This document shows positions 47,601 to 60,995 of a DNA stretch of 64,000 bases, one piece after another. Each line of letters starts with the position of its first letter. Within the stretch, counting starts at the first letter, position 1. The position numbers and the translations under genes are program-made. The stretch comes from Neospora caninum Liverpool (lineage: Eukaryota; Apicomplexa; Conoidasida; Eucoccidiorida; Sarcocystidae): contig NC_018389.1 of assembly GCF_000208865.1 (NCBI RefSeq), positions 1,116,001 to 1,180,000 on the forward strand. Reading direction: 5' to 3'. The notes beneath the pieces are model-generated. The model saw only the letters and a list, made by a program, of their open reading frames with translations, did not search any database and had not been told where the DNA came from.

Positions 47601-49963
47601 GAGGGAAATGGGAACTTAACGTGCGAAAACACAGCTGGAACAAACAGAAGACCAACGTCGAACTCGAGACCAAAAAGGCGAGGTGAACTCACAACGCACC
47701 TGAAATGACGACAGGCGGAGCGAGACCGTAGGAGTGTCGGCAAGACTCGCACACGTCCTTGCTTCTCTGCTCGATGATCTTCGCCGCGTGGCAGTTCAAG
47801 TGGATGATCCCTTGCCATCCTTCCTGCATGCATCAAAGGGACACCAAAACGGTGCTGCGACGCGGCACCGCCAGTGCGCGAAAAGGGTTCTACGCCTCCG
47901 CCAACCCAGTCCCTTCCTTCTTAACATGTGTGAAGAGCATCACAGACGGAGAGAGAGGCAGCCGTGGATTTCGGAGACAGAATTCCATTCTGGTGCAAGT
48001 AAACAGAGGCGCGCGCAATGAAATGCATCTCTTCATGCAGACCCATGCAGGCCTGTGCACGCCCACACTCGTACATAAATGAACGCATGCGAGTGGAACA
48101 GCGCCGTCGCGGGGGCATCAAACACACACAGATTCATCTCTGTGCACAAAACCCCAGACGCGGTCGTGCATGGCTAGCACGGCTACATGGTGTTCCCGAC
48201 GATGAAGCGACTTGCAACGAGCTCTGAGGGACACTGGCGCCACCGCCTTTCCCCGGCGTCACGCTGCTCTCTCCCCATGCTACAGAAAAAGTGCATGATG
48301 ACCGCAGCTATAATCTGATACTCGACGCGAGGTAGTCTCCTTAGAGGCGCATGCATGCGTGTATATGCATAGATTTGCAGTGTGCGGATGCGGCGATTGC
48401 CTTCGAGAGCGCCTGAGGCGACGCTGTGTTGGCGGCGCGCGGGAGCGTTCCAGTCGCCCAACCTGTTTGCGCTGCAGGTGAACCAGCTGGTCTATCATGA
48501 CGCGCCTGCCGATTCGGAAGTAGAAGAAGCGCTCTAAGAAGGAATTCAAATCGATATCTCGGCAGACTCGACGAAGCTGGCGAACGCCCTGACCCATCAG
48601 GTCAACCGTGCGGTCGTGCGTTGACCGCTCCTTCTCGACGAGCCTGCACAGATGGAAACTCCAACTCAAAATCGTGAACTGAGTGAGCACGTGGGTCTCT
48701 CTGGTGTTCGTGTTTCGTCTGCATTCTGCCAGGCGGAGACGCACAGACATCCGTCCTCGTTCCCGCCCTCCTTTGTTCCTGCAAGTACACCGGCTAGAAC
48801 CTCACCTATGCGGAAGAACCGTAATGTCGTACGATAGTGAACTCAACATTGCGCTGTTTTAAGCAGTCTAGTGGGTCGTGTAGAGCACCCATAAAGACCA
48901 CCACATGACGGCATGTAGATACATTGCTGTCTGTTTGTTGCGGTTGCATGCAGAGCTACCGATAGGGCCTGGGTGTGTATCTGTATACGTGCTTGATTTC
49001 GTTTTCCCTGTCTGTGTTGGACGCGTTCTTTGGCACTTACTGGACGAACGCGTTCATGTCGCCGACCGTCTTGAGAGGCGGAAGCCGCCTCATACGGTCA
49101 AACGTCTTCACGTAGGTCTCGTAGACAGAATGGACAAGAGGATTTGTCACCGCGACAAACGGGAGACGGTGGAAGTCGTACAGCCGGTGCGACAGGCGCA
49201 CTGGAAGTTCTTCTCGAATCCACTCGGCCCTAAAGTGGGACGCAGAGTCGAGAGGCACACGCGTGAACTTTTCGCTGTTGCACGGCCCACGACCACGCAG
49301 TGCCTCCGCCCCTCGATCGTCTCAGCTCGTGAACAAGGACAAAACCACAGACGGGAAACGGCCCACCCAGACGCACGAATTCGCACATCGACAGGCAAAC
49401 CCATACACGCAAGCATTCAGAACTGCACGTGCAGATATACGTAGATATACATTTATACGTATACGGATGATGTACCGGTGTCTACGCACGTTCTAAACGA
49501 ATGGTTTATTTTGCATGCATGTACATGTATCCACATGGACCAAGCGAACCGGTATGCAGGCGTGTATATATATTGGCCTAGGTGGGAGCGGGTACCCTTT
49601 AAGGAGCGACGTTTCGTTTGCGGGTTCCAACTGGAGCAGACGTTTGATGGTCATGGGCCGGATCGGCGTGCTGCTCATCTTCTCCACCACCGCGACGGTG
49701 TGCCACGAGTTGGCGAGAACGTTTTGCGGCACGAGCAGGGCTGCATGCGCGCCGACGTTGGGACGGGGAGAACTCCACGCGGGCGAGGCTTCCGACTTTG
49801 GTGAATCGTTGTGAGTTTGTGCGCGGGAGTGTACGGTTCGAGTGCCGATCGCGCGGCACGGCAGAGAGCCGAGAGCCTTTTCCACACAACGCATGCTGGA
49901 GGAAAGAAGAGCGGCAACGCCCAGGAAAGGCGCAGCGCCTGCCGAGCTGGAGGGGGCCAGCAT
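43750..49963 (-). CDS. Mitochondrial PDK/BCKDK-type protein kinase (10 exons, about 468 aa)
   Basis: Exons (complement): 49963-49596, 49229-49041, 48643-48463, 47823-47700, 47225-47091, 46582-46493, 45844-45799, 45170-45079, 44373-44312, 43869-43750. All are GT-AG and phase-consistent. Family marks are ELPVRLSHRLYDFHRLPF (His137), FFYFRIGRRVMIDQ, the N box EVLKNALRATVE (307-318), G1 box DKGGGVP (361-367), G2 box GYGFGLPLARAFARYFGGD (407-425) and GIGTDVYITL. These kinases phosphorylate the E1 alpha subunit of pyruvate or branched-chain ketoacid dehydrogenase and switch it off. The N-terminus is rich in Arg, Ser and Ala, suiting a mitochondrial presequence. Because T. gondii mitochondria use the branched-chain complex in place of PDH, that complex is the likelier target (inference). 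The start could instead be an upstream in-frame ATG at 50101. No C-terminal DW motif is seen. Confidence 0.9.
44608..44648. repeat. (TA)n microsatellite in kinase intron 8
   Basis: About 41 bases of TA repeat with one T interruption, within the intron 44374-45078. Confidence 0.9.
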
Positions 49964-51854
49964 GGCGGCAGAGGCTTCCCCGGTTTCTGCCCCCGTAGAC
50001 AACTGGGGAAAGACGCCCCTAGGAAAACCACACACAGTCCCACCTTTGTTGCCCAAATCGAAACGCCTGCCAAAAGGCAAAACAAGCGTCTCCGCATCCA
50101 CAGCGTCAAAACAAGGAAAAGGTGTATGCTTTTTTCACTGCAAATGTCTAAGTGCGTAAGAGCGCATCTATCTACAAAGGGGTAGGGATTCGTGATCAGA
50201 GATTGTGGGAGACGCGGCACCCGCAAAAAGAGCGGTGGACGCATTTCGCAGAGTGAAAAAGGTGAAGTGACGTCATCAGTAGAAACCATGTTTTTCCGTG
50301 CACGCAACACAGCCGACGGATAGACGTAGAGATACAGTCTCCACCGCTTCGGCATATGCATATATGCAATATAGGGCGGGGACGAAGGACACCGCAGTAT
50401 CAGACACGAGAATAACCGCGTGGCTTTTGAGAGCGCGCAGGTGAGATTATGCCTACCGATTTTTTTCGCCTTCTTGGAGGTTCTACTGACAGGTGTGGAG
50501 CCGAGGCGCACAGTCGAAAACAATCCGCACTTTCCGTTTCCGAAACGATATCAAGCGCGACAGCGCACGAGAGCGTCAACGAACTCAGCGTAGACGCAAA
50601 CAGAGTCGAGAGAAGCGGAAAGCGCTCGATCTGTCGCCTGACAAAGGCGGGGCACGAGGCGCCCTTGTCCCCGGAACTTGGAACCGGTGAAAAAAACGTG
50701 GAACTCTCGCTGCCTTCAAGACTTTGTGGATCTTCTGCGACAAAAGCTGGAGGACACGAAGAGGCGCTCCGGATCTCTTAGGCTCTCGCACGGATCCAAC
50801 AGACCAAAAACAGGCGGTTCCTGAATTGAGCAAAATGGCTTGCGACGAAGAATGTGAAGTTGTTGGCCGCAGCCTCCAGCTGGCCTTCTTCTTCTGTCTT
50901 TGAGGGTTCTTGACACGACGCGAAGCAAAGGCCCAGAGGGCAAAAAGAAGGCAACAAGCGAAGGAACTCTGGCGAGACACGAGCTCCGATTTCCTGGAAT
51001 GCAGACGACACAAGCGGGAAACTCCGATTTGACCTTGTCCTCAGATCAACCCTCGGGTCCAGAGCTGGTCTTGCCTCACAGACCGCAGTATCGGTTGGGC
51101 TTTTTTGCTTGCCGCAGGGTTCTGCTTCCAAATCTGAAGACTCACCGGTTTCGTTTCACTCGAACGGCTAGGACGACAGGAGTGAGATAACCGCATCCAT
51201 CGCAGTGCTTTCCGAACTTTGCGTTACTCGAATTTGTCAGCTTAGCTCCTCTTTTGCCCGAGTTTCACGTACACCTGGCCCGAGAAGTTTGACAGATTCC
51301 TAAAACGGACGGGCAAGAGAGACGGGGTGTTTCGCCTAAAGGCTTTTTAACAAGCTAAGATGCCGCTTTTTGACGAGACACGCGCCCTCTGTTCCCGGAT
51401 GCATGCATGCACCGCAACACACACTTCTCCAGAAACAGACCCGTATCAGTTTCCGTATCTCGATGAAAAACGGATTTTTCCCTGGCGACGAGACTGTCCT
51501 GTCCTTCTCCGCCTTCTCACGGCCTCGTTTTCCAAGTGTGTTGCGAAGACGACTGCTTCTTCGTCACGGAATGAAATCTCGGCTTTTCGGGGACAACTTG
51601 GTTCACTCGTGTTCGAGACGTAGTTTTTCAGTCTGGATCTCGATTTGTAGGTTGTCAATTCTTTGCATCCATCCGTCCACGAAGCCGCATGCGTCTGTCT
51701 ATATGTGTGCTCCGCCTCTCCGCGAAGAAGAGTACATCTACGGAACAGAATCCCCGGCTAGCATCTCAGCCACTAAGGCAGAGCGGCCATGATGCGGCAT
51801 TGATTTGAACGCAAGAACCCTTAAGAGCGGATTAAGAATTTCTGGAAAGCGAAA
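49964..51854. promoter_or_regulatory. Divergent promoter region between kinase and 51855 genes
   Basis: The flanking genes are transcribed away from each other, so both promoters must lie within these 1.9 kb. A cluster of overlapping GCATGC words (ATGCATGCATGCA, 51399-51411) is a candidate ApiAP2 site about 450 bp upstream of the + gene. No gene is supported here. Confidence 0.5.
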
Positions 51855-54423
51855 ATGTCTCTCCTTGTAGTTCTTGGCGTTCTGCTTCTCAGCACGATCA
51901 CAGGAGGTCAGTGACCAGGCAAGGAGCAACTCTGGCGTGGAAAGTTTCGAAAACGCCAGACAAAAGTGTTCAGGGCAGCGGGGATGCGTCGTTTAGGCGT
52001 TCCTTTCAGAGTGCAGACGTTCGCTGTCTATAGAAACGGCTATATGTCTGCTCAGAGTTTCGGATAGATATATATCTGGGCAGATGTGCACACGTGTATG
52101 CATCCGCATCTGTGCATTCTTATGTCTCCATTTAGCTGCATATACGCTGTACAGTTGTCAGTGTGAGATCTTGCATTCCGGGCGGGCCGCTGCTTTGGTG
52201 CGTTGCATGACCTTTTGTTCTGCGCACACTTTTCTCTTTGTCTTTCCTGCAGAGTCTTCTCCCTTGCTATAGCTCTATTTGTCTTCCATTTTTTCTGTTG
52301 AGACAAAAAAGGCTACTCGATGTCGTGGGATTTGTGCCTTCGAGTGTCACCGCGTGCTCCGCCTCCCTTCTTCACAGTGTATAAAGGTTCGTCGTCTGGT
52401 GGCAGCTGATCCAAGCTCTCGGCGTTTCGTGGCCCCTGTGTCGCGTGAAATCAGTATTTTTGTCTGCTGAAAGTCCAGCGTTCGCCGCTTTCTCCTTCTC
52501 CACTCAGAGGGCTACACGAGCCCGTGGAGCACTTGCAATTCTCACCTGGAGGACGAATCCTCGGCGCCTTATCAGAGAATATCGGAGGCGATCGACCGTG
52601 CAGTGCGAGACCGGAAGGAATGCCCTGCAACTGAGGAGGACCGACAGGTTCTTCGCTTTTGTCTAGGCGTAGGCTACCTTATAGAGTGCATCCGAGACAA
52701 CCCCGCGGTGGAAGGTCAAGGATTTGCTCGGAGTGACGAGACTGACCGATCTCGAATCACCAAGCTCTGCAGCGACCAGCGTAAGTTTTTTTGCCTTTTC
52801 CGGGCCCTGTCTCTTCTTTTCTACCGTGACATTCGTGTCCCATGTTGTCTGTTGAAATCGCTGCTCAAAATTGCGTGTTTTTTTCGCCAGCTGTCGAGCG
52901 CGAGGCGAAGGCCGGTCCACGGCCCAATGGGATCTTTTTGGTTCTTCACGTTCGCCGACTCCTTTTGCGGGGTAGAGATGCATTCGCTCGCTCTCAACCT
53001 GACGCAGGATTCGTTGTGAGCGACACGTTGGTGCCTCCGCTTGCCGGTAGCCTTTTTTCAATTTCCGGACTCAAATCTCAAGCTTCCGACAATGATCTGC
53101 GTCGCCGGTGAAAGAAAGTTGCCACAACAAATCTCTGGAAATAGACTGCATGTTCGTAAACCCCCGTAGGCCAGGATCTCCAGAGATGTTTATATATAAA
53201 TGCACCGACGGATATATGCATGTGCGTACGGCCGCCTTAGAGAAACGTGGGCGTGCTTCCAAGAAATCTGTGTGTGCGCGGCAGTGGCCACAGATAACAT
53301 AGCTGGGCCTTTCCAGAACCAAACGTATGGCTGTGGTTTCCGATGCGCTGGAGGACACTGTTTTTCATCTGTCTCCGAGAAGCGGGTTGTTTTGGACTTC
53401 CTTTTCGCAGTAAGCGCCAGCGACCCACCCGAATATCGGCGCGTAGGGTCTTTGTCGGTCACGGAAGTCGCCTGCACGCATGCCCTCCGCAAGTTCGGAC
53501 TGCATCGTCGAGGAGGCATAAGATACGACGCTTGCAAGTAAGAACGCACGCCGCTCCCCCTAAGAAACGCGAGGCCTTTCCACGCAAGTGTGTCCAGTTC
53601 AGACGACGTTCATCAGCGAAAAATCTTCAATGGCAGCAGTCCCGCGGGTGTTTGCTCCTCGGTTACAGATTTTAGAGTTTAATACACATGCATGTGGCTG
53701 GCATGCGAGGTTCACGGGAAGTGTTTTTGACAGGCCTGAAGTCAAAGGGGGGCAATGGTAGCTGCGGGCTGCTGCCGCAAAGGAGGGGAAGGTTTTTTCG
53801 AAGGGACCGTTCCCTGTACCGGAAGTCTGCATTTCAGTTGGACGTAGATTTCCAGTATAGTTCTGCGGGGAACACAGTCTCCTCACGGAAGGCGTTGGAT
53901 AGTTTCATGTCTAGTTTGTGCACGGAAGGAAAACGTGTAATTGTTGAAAGCCAAATTGCCAGCGTTCAAGAGAATGCCACACACAGAGCTGCACGTGGGT
54001 GTGGCTAGGCGCCTCTCAGTGGTAGTGGCACGAGCGGTATTGCGGTCATATGTGAACAGGGATAGGCAGATGCGTTTGTCCACAGGCATCGTCATCAATA
54101 CATTTATGCTGGTGCATGTATGCAAGTCGATGTGCATACATGCATGTTCGTGGTTTGAAAGGAAGCAACACGTTTGAGCAGTGTGCTGGGGATGTGGAAG
54201 AATCGGAGCAGTCTCGGTCACACGATTTTCGGGGTTCCGCCCCGTCGAAGTCGGGAAATCGCCACTTTCGGCTGCTTCCGATTCTCCCGTTTTCCTCTGC
54301 AGATCGTACGAGAACTGGTCTGTGGCTGACTACTTCCCGGAAGGAAGCTGCACGATCACGCTTATCGCTCTCGGTGTAACAGCTGTTGTGTTGCTGTCCG
54401 ATAGTCTCACGAAGTTTCTGTAA
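51855..54423 (+). CDS. Unrecognised secretory single-pass membrane protein (5 exons, about 263 aa)
   Basis: Exons: 51855-51906, 52508-52780, 52891-53015, 53317-53537, 54303-54423, all with GT-AG borders and agreeing phases. The first exon encodes a signal peptide (MSLLVVLGVLLLSTITG). The ectodomain carries scattered cysteines (STCNSH, KECPAT, FCLG, IECI, KLCSDQ, YGCGFRCAGGHC, VACTH, YDACK). The last exon encodes one hydrophobic span (CTITLIALGVTAVVLL) and a short tail SDSLTKFL. This is the plan of a type I membrane protein on the secretory route. I recognise no family and assign no function. Exon 3 is the weakest part: its spliced frame is fixed by phase, but another frame is also open (MGSFWFFTFADSF). 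Exon 2 and the last exon look most secure. Confidence 0.6.
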
Positions 54424-55609
54424 CTTTACTCGTTTCTTCTTTTGTTTCTCTCGTAACATCTCTCTTATGGTGAGAGGGAACGGACGAAACACGCGTTCCT
54501 TCGGATTCTGGTCTTCATGTGGCACTCAAGCCTTCACCTTTTTGCGTACCTCCACAAAAGGCAGACGTTTGTTCTTTTGAATTCGTCGTATTGGCATCCC
54601 AGCTTCACTTCATGAGGCGGATTCGCGAGACAATTTTTTAGCTGTGATGTCTTTTTCGTTCTCGTGTCACTGCGTTTCACCCGTGTTTCCATTTTTTCAT
54701 TCGCCCTCTATGTCACTCCGTCACCCAGCAAGCTCTCCGATCCGGAAGAACTGCCTATGTTCGGTATCGCAAATGTTTTCTACTCGAGAAAAAGACGTGG
54801 CCATCGTTTTCCTTATCAGGCTACCTCCCCTCCAGCTCCCAATGTCTTTCCTTCCCCCTATGTTTGTTCTCTACGCAAGAAAATATTTGGGAGTCAGAAC
54901 AAGTCAGCTAGCCTACTTGCCACGTGTCTGCGGGAGTACCTTAGCAGACGAAGTGATGCCCTTTACAGCTTTACAGTCTTTCTTCTCCCATCTGGTGAGA
55001 ACAGATATCTCGTTTGGAGCTTAATGAACACAACGTCTGCTTGGGCAGCGGTGCTGCAGACGGAGTGAAGGAAACATTGTACGGTTTTGTTCACGACTTC
55101 GTTCGAGATGAGTATCTCTACGCGATGTAAATTCGTTGTCAGTAACTGCATGTCATTGCGATACGACGAATGAATCAAGTTTTACGACTGACAAAAGATA
55201 ACGAAGAAACTGGCTCTCGACAGGAGGAAAAGCAATCACTGTCCGTACTACATACACCTCTGGGCACACTTCTCACGTCCCTTTCTGGTTTCCATGTCCT
55301 AAGGTTTTTGGTATAGCTGTGGGGAAAAAGCAACCTGCACGAGGAGAGGAAACAAATATTACTCTTCTTGGATTTTCATAGGCACCGTGACAAAAACTTC
55401 GGTATGGATGCGGATAGGGCCGTCTCGACGAATGCATATATATGTATAAACGTGGTATCTGTTTATCAAGAAATAGGCAAATACACTGTTAAAGAACAGA
55501 ACATATCTGAAAGATGAGCTATCCGTGTAGATCAACAATGGAACCCTGTGAACAATCTCCTTTTCCCAGTATTTTCGAGGCCGCTGGGAGAACTGTATCC
55601 ATGATAACT
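54424..55609. other. Convergent intergenic region
   Basis: 1.2 kb between two facing genes. It probably holds both 3' untranslated regions. It is T-rich and pyrimidine-rich on the + strand from 54430 to 54900, and no gene is supported. Confidence 0.55.
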
Positions 55610-58231
55610 TTACACGCCGCCACCCATGAGCTGTTCGAGGGCGGCATCTCTGGCCGCATTTGCGGCTGCATTGCCAACCTGGACGGTGGAACCGAGAGAG
55701 GACGGAATGTTCGAAAGTTCGTTGTACCACTTCATTGCTTCGTCCGCAACTAGGTGTGTATTTCCCAAAACGCCAGCAGCCACTTCCTGCGGAGCGACAA
55801 CCTTTCGCGTTCCGTCGGTATTCGTTTGGATGTTACTTGTAATCAAGTATTCGAACGTGTTCTTCACTTTATTCCTAACTTTTTCTCGATACAAATCGCC
55901 GCCGAGGCGAAAGCCTGCTGGGCATGTTGCCCCACGTGCGATTCTCAAACCACCAATCGGACCCAGTTGACTACCTGATGAAGAGAACACGAATAAACGA
56001 GGGGGGGAAATATTCCTCGGTCTCAGACACACAGAGAGAAGCTGTAGCAGATCGGTGTCTAGGCAGGTGAGGAAAGACAGTACTATAGACGTTCGCGGTG
56101 CAACATATTGAACCATCGAGATACTCTGTACCTTTAAGATCGGTTATCGACCTTTAGTATAGGTAGAGGAGTTGCCTTCTAGCATGTCTTGTTCTACCTG
56201 CTCCACACGGCAGCGGCTAATGACTAAAGCAGTGACCTCTACTAAAACAACATCATAATGTCCATATACAGTGTGAACATTCAAGCACTATATGTGCTTT
56301 TATCTTTACTTGCTTTGTCCACATATCTGCATCTAGATACGCTAATACATCTAGATAACAAAGACAGTTTTACTTTACCAGATAGGAAATGGTTAGTCGG
56401 CATTCCAGTTTATAAAACATCGGAAACGGGCAGTGGGAGTGAAGTGACAGTCAAACTGTGCAAGGTCATCCATACGATGTAGCAGCAGAATTTGAATAGC
56501 GTAAAGCCGCAATTGCTGATTCCTCGGTACACATCAACACAGGGGGAAGCGAGTCTACACGAAACAGTTATTTTGCAGCTGTTTTACCTGTCCAAACCTC
56601 TCCCATCTTCCTGAGCAGAGGTTTGCTTCAGAAAACCAAAACGTACCTGGGATATGTGGGGACCCTGGTTTAAGGGCGGTCAGTAACTGTAGACTGCGCA
56701 GAGCTTGCGATTCGGCTGGTTTCAGTGTGGTGTCTGTGCTCCCAAGAGATCTAAGAATGTCCAGTTGGCGATGCACCTCCTCGGTTGTCCTGGGTCCGGC
56801 AATAACACCAAAGAAATTCATACTTTCCCCGTTCTCTTGAAAGACAGCAATTCCATCCGTGCCCAGCTCAATGAACTCTGCCCGTGTTCCCATCTGAGCG
56901 TCTGAACGTATAATGTTGTGTGTGGGTGAAGACAAGCCAGAACCAATGAGGCTATCGGACTCTCCCGAAGGACTTTCCGTTGATGTTTGCTCCAGAACCC
57001 TGGGAGTTGCAAGACTTGCACTATTTGCCACTCCAAGAAAGCCAGGAATCCAACTTGTTAAAGGAGATGCTCCGAAGGCATTATTAATATTCTGAGTCGT
57101 GACCCCCCCTAATGGCGCTGTATGGCCGAGTGTGTCGTCGAGAGGAACTGTACATGCAAAGCGTTGAGGAGGAAACATGTCTTTGCAACATGAAAGTGCT
57201 CCCCCGCAAATGTACGGATCTCTGGCGCACTCATCCAAGTTGACGCATGATATCCCATCTGGACTGTCAGTAAAGCCCAGGGCAATATTGCATAAGCACC
57301 TGTAACCTCCAACCTCATTCTGACAACGGGAGACAATGCCTTCTGGGTCACAAGCGTTAAGCGTTGGATCCGCACATTCATCAACATCTGTACAAGATAC
57401 GCCATCCCTAGCGAGCTTGTATCCCTCCCTGCAACCACATTCGAATCCTCCGATTCGGTCGAAACACAGCTGTTCGCACGGATTCATTACACCATCCATG
57501 TCCTCGCATTCATTCAAGTCTCTACACCATTTCATCAGGGGATCCATGAACTGTTGTGGGTCCTTGCACACGCATCGATATGTGCCTTCTAGATTGTGGC
57601 AGGTCATGGTTAGGGAATGACAATCATTCAGTGCCGGATTCTGGCATTCATCAATATCCAGGCATGTACGTCCATTGGGTGCTGTAAGAAATCCAGGCTT
57701 ACATTCACATTTGTACGACCCTGGCAGATCGATACACACGGTAGTCCTCGTATCGCAATCATGGCTTCCTGTAGCGCACTCGTTGATATCTACACATCCT
57801 TCACCAGCAGCCAGACCGTCGCCAGCATAACCTGGAGGGCAGACGCACGTTGCTTCCCCAATGACAGGGACAGTGGGCACACATTCCGCTTCCGGTACGC
57901 AAGGATTGAAGGCAGCGATATTGCAGATGCCTCGGAGAATCGGAGCGAGTTCATCATCTGAACTCCTGAAGTTGGCCGAAGCTGGATTCGTTCTGGTAGT
58001 TGCTACTCTTGTCACGTATGATGGCACCGGCGCAGCTGTAGCCAATTGGCGTGCGGCAGGCGACACGTCCCAAGAAGATGAAATTTCCAAAGCATTTTGA
58101 TTGTCTTCTGGGAGGTCACCAAAGTAAAAAGAGTTCGCTGGAGACAGACTGTGTGTGCGTTCAGTTCCCACAATCATAGAAAAAGAAAAGAGTACGAGCG
58201 CGGCCGAAGTACGAAGCCAGTGTCCCTTCAT
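55610..58231 (-). CDS. Secreted protein with six EGF-like domains (2 exons, about 649 aa)
   Basis: Exons (complement): 58231-56647 and 55974-55610, joined in phase 1. The start is the MKGHWLRTSAALVLFSFSM methionine, giving a signal peptide of about 22 residues; an upstream in-frame methionine would bury it. Residues about 103-362 hold six EGF-like units. Units 2 to 6 open with calcium-binding signatures DINEC, DIDEC, DLNEC, DVDEC and NLDEC. After them come about 290 residues without a recognised domain and with few cysteines, ending EQLMGGGV. No membrane span or clear GPI signal is seen at the C-terminus, so a soluble secreted or luminal protein is expected. Several coccidian microneme proteins carry EGF arrays, but most have a transmembrane tail. 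Assignment to micronemes would be a guess. Confidence 0.82.
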
Positions 58232-60995
58232 CTTGGAAGGTGATGTCCTCCCGAACACCAAAGTAAAGCACGAGATCGGGAAAGCCTTCAGAATTATGTT
58301 ACAGTTCCAAACTTCTGTTGGTCTCAGACAGAAGACAAGAATACTGTACATCGGGGTTGGAATCTACAGACACTTGCAATGCCAAGCCCAAAGAACAACC
58401 TGATACAATGACGTGCGCGCACAAAAGCGAATCAACAAGAACTGATATGAGACACCCGTGCAAACAGAGCGCCTGTGGGGCTCGTATGGACAACTAACTT
58501 TCTCCGTTTCAGTAGTGCCTCGTTCACAATAGTCCAAAGCCCCCACGTGACAGCGGGCAGGTTGAAAAGCGTATGCAGACACGTGGCACGCTACATTCAG
58601 CCGGAGAAACCCGTCTTGTACGCGATAAGAGAAAAAATATTACGATCTCACGTGACTAGCAACTCGCGAGCTAGCTGGAAACACCGCTACCCCGAGCAAC
58701 GCCGCGACAGCCGAACGCCCATTACAAGAGGCTGTCCCTCAGAAGACGAGTGCACCCACAGAAATGTCATAGGGACACAACCAGAAACAACATCGATAGG
58801 GTTGCAAAAAGCACACGTGTTCATATAAACCAAGATTGTCGGGACCGATTTTCTAAAGTCACAGCGTTTTTCAGCAGCTTAGGACCTTCACAACTTCATA
58901 TGGTGCACATAACTCCACTCAGTTACTGCAAACGTTTTAAATGTTCATTTTGACCATATTCAAGCGCCGATTTCCGAATCATCAGATCCCCGGATATGAA
59001 ATCACTGCAGAGCCCCGAACCTCCATAAGTTCAAACGCGTTGCTCTGCGGGCTTTCGTCGTCATGCCACCACAAAAAAGCATCCGTTTGACCCTATCTGT
59101 TGTAGGAAACATTTTGCACCAGCCAGTCCTGAGTAGTCGGCAATACCACGTCAGATGTGATTCTGGAGGGGCAGGCTCTCATTTTATCAGTCACTTAAAA
59201 TGCCGCTGAAAGCTGTGAATGCAATGTGCAAAGCATGATACTGTTTCTCTAGACTAGGCAGGATGCAAGTACGCCCACCAACGGTATTCCATAGTGAGTG
59301 AAGGTTATGCTCGGCACTGGGCTGGGTGGCCACCGTTAGGCGTAACCTGCCTTCGGATCAACACTGGTGACACATCTCCCCACGAAAACCTCAGAACACA
59401 GATCGTCAGGAATAGAAAAGCCTTGACGGCGCGGGCCAGTTCCTTACTCATGTTTACCCAGGGTAGATTACACACAACGCTACACATTTGCGGAATGTGC
59501 TTGCAATCGGCAGCCGCCCGTTATGTAAGGCGCCTCCATTTTAGTTGAATTTCTAGCGACACTTTGTTAAAGTTCACAGAGGTAACGGTAGAAGCTCGTA
59601 TACTCCTCCACACCAGCAATTAGATCAGAATAGCGGACGGAATTTAGTCGATCAGAAAAGTATGCAGCGTTGAGACTGTTGCGCGCGCTGCCGTGTCGCG
59701 GTCTGAGCGGATCCGGCACCGGAGATTTCCGTGCGACGCGCCCCCCTAATGCACATGGGGAATTACCATTCTGACGTGCACTTGAAATAATCCAAGGCCA
59801 CTGGAGAGTCGTTTCCGGGTCTGTGTAGTAGGCCACAAAAGGCTTTTCACTCCGCTTGTCAAGCCTAAAGCAGACATGTTTTACGTTTGCTCCTGATTCT
59901 GTGTTCGGCGCGTTGTTGGGGGGGGGGGGGGTTGCCTGTAAAATTCCCCACCTTTGGGAGCTCTCGGTTCTCACGGAGGATATTTCACAGAATATATGTA
60001 TTCTTCTTTTTTAAGGTACAGATAGGTATTCTAGGATTAGGTTCAAGCCCACAGCGGCCTTGTGTGGTACCATGCCTTTACAGACTCCTGCACGTCAACA
60101 CCACAGGCCACAGAATCCCTGCCGCTACGCTGCTGTCTACGGGGGAGGAAATTAGGGAGCCCCCACGCCATTTGTTCCCGCTGTTTCCTGTGAAATTGCT
60201 GTAAGATACCGGATTGCGCAACTCGGCTCCAAACCTTGGGCTATTGCGTGTAAAGGGAAATGTGACAAGGGCAGTGGGCTGATGTGGCGATGCACGAAAG
60301 CGGATTCTGCACGCGCCAGGTCACTCTTGTCTACGCGCTCTCGGTGACAGTGTAGCCTGGAGACAGGAGTGATCGCTCCCACCCCCCGATATCGTCTAGC
60401 CGGATGCCTGACTCCGAATTCGTTGGCGGAAAAGCTACTGGAAACATCACCTGTTTACTGCTCTGAGAACCAAGGAACTCCACTGAAGGCCAGGGTTTGC
60501 CGATGATGGGAAAACACCACACGAGGAGTCTGGGCCTCTGCGTTTTCGCAGGAGCGCGTGGCCAGAAGCCCGGCAACCGGGGAGAGGCCCTAGCGCAGAT
60601 GCACACGAGAAAAGCTGACGTTTCGCGTCAAAAACGCAGACGCGCGCATTTTTTTTTTCGCAACGGAGCTGCGAATTCCCCTGAGAAACCTGCCCTTTTA
60701 GGGCCTTTTAGGGGTGAGAAACTTCCTGCATCTGTGCATGCACGGGTGAAAGCGTCGTTGCTCCTGAAGCACCTTCTCGGCGTTCCCGCGTGTGACGCTT
60801 CCGAGATAAGGTGATGGAGTTGTACCCTTGAATGAAAATCCATGTGTGTCCATAGATGCGGAGGCTTTGTTCTCCTAAACCATTTCTGTGCTGAAATCAG
60901 CAGACGAGAAATCGGGGAAAAGCAAACCATTTAGATAGCCGGTTGGTGTGTGCTGGTTGAGCATTCGTCCAAACGTGCTCTCAACGTCGCAGAAG
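58232..60995. promoter_or_regulatory. Divergent promoter region between EGF and phosphatase-like genes
   Basis: 2.8 kb between two genes transcribed away from each other, so both promoters lie here. A 14-base G run is at 59918-59931. Open frames, such as 135 codons on the minus strand at 59567-59974, have no family resemblance. Confidence 0.5.

Noticed and set aside
52603..53019. 139-codon frame reading straight through 52781-52890
   Set aside because: That stretch has a GTAAGT donor, a T-rich tract and a CAG acceptor, so it is better read as an intron. The frame is open by chance.
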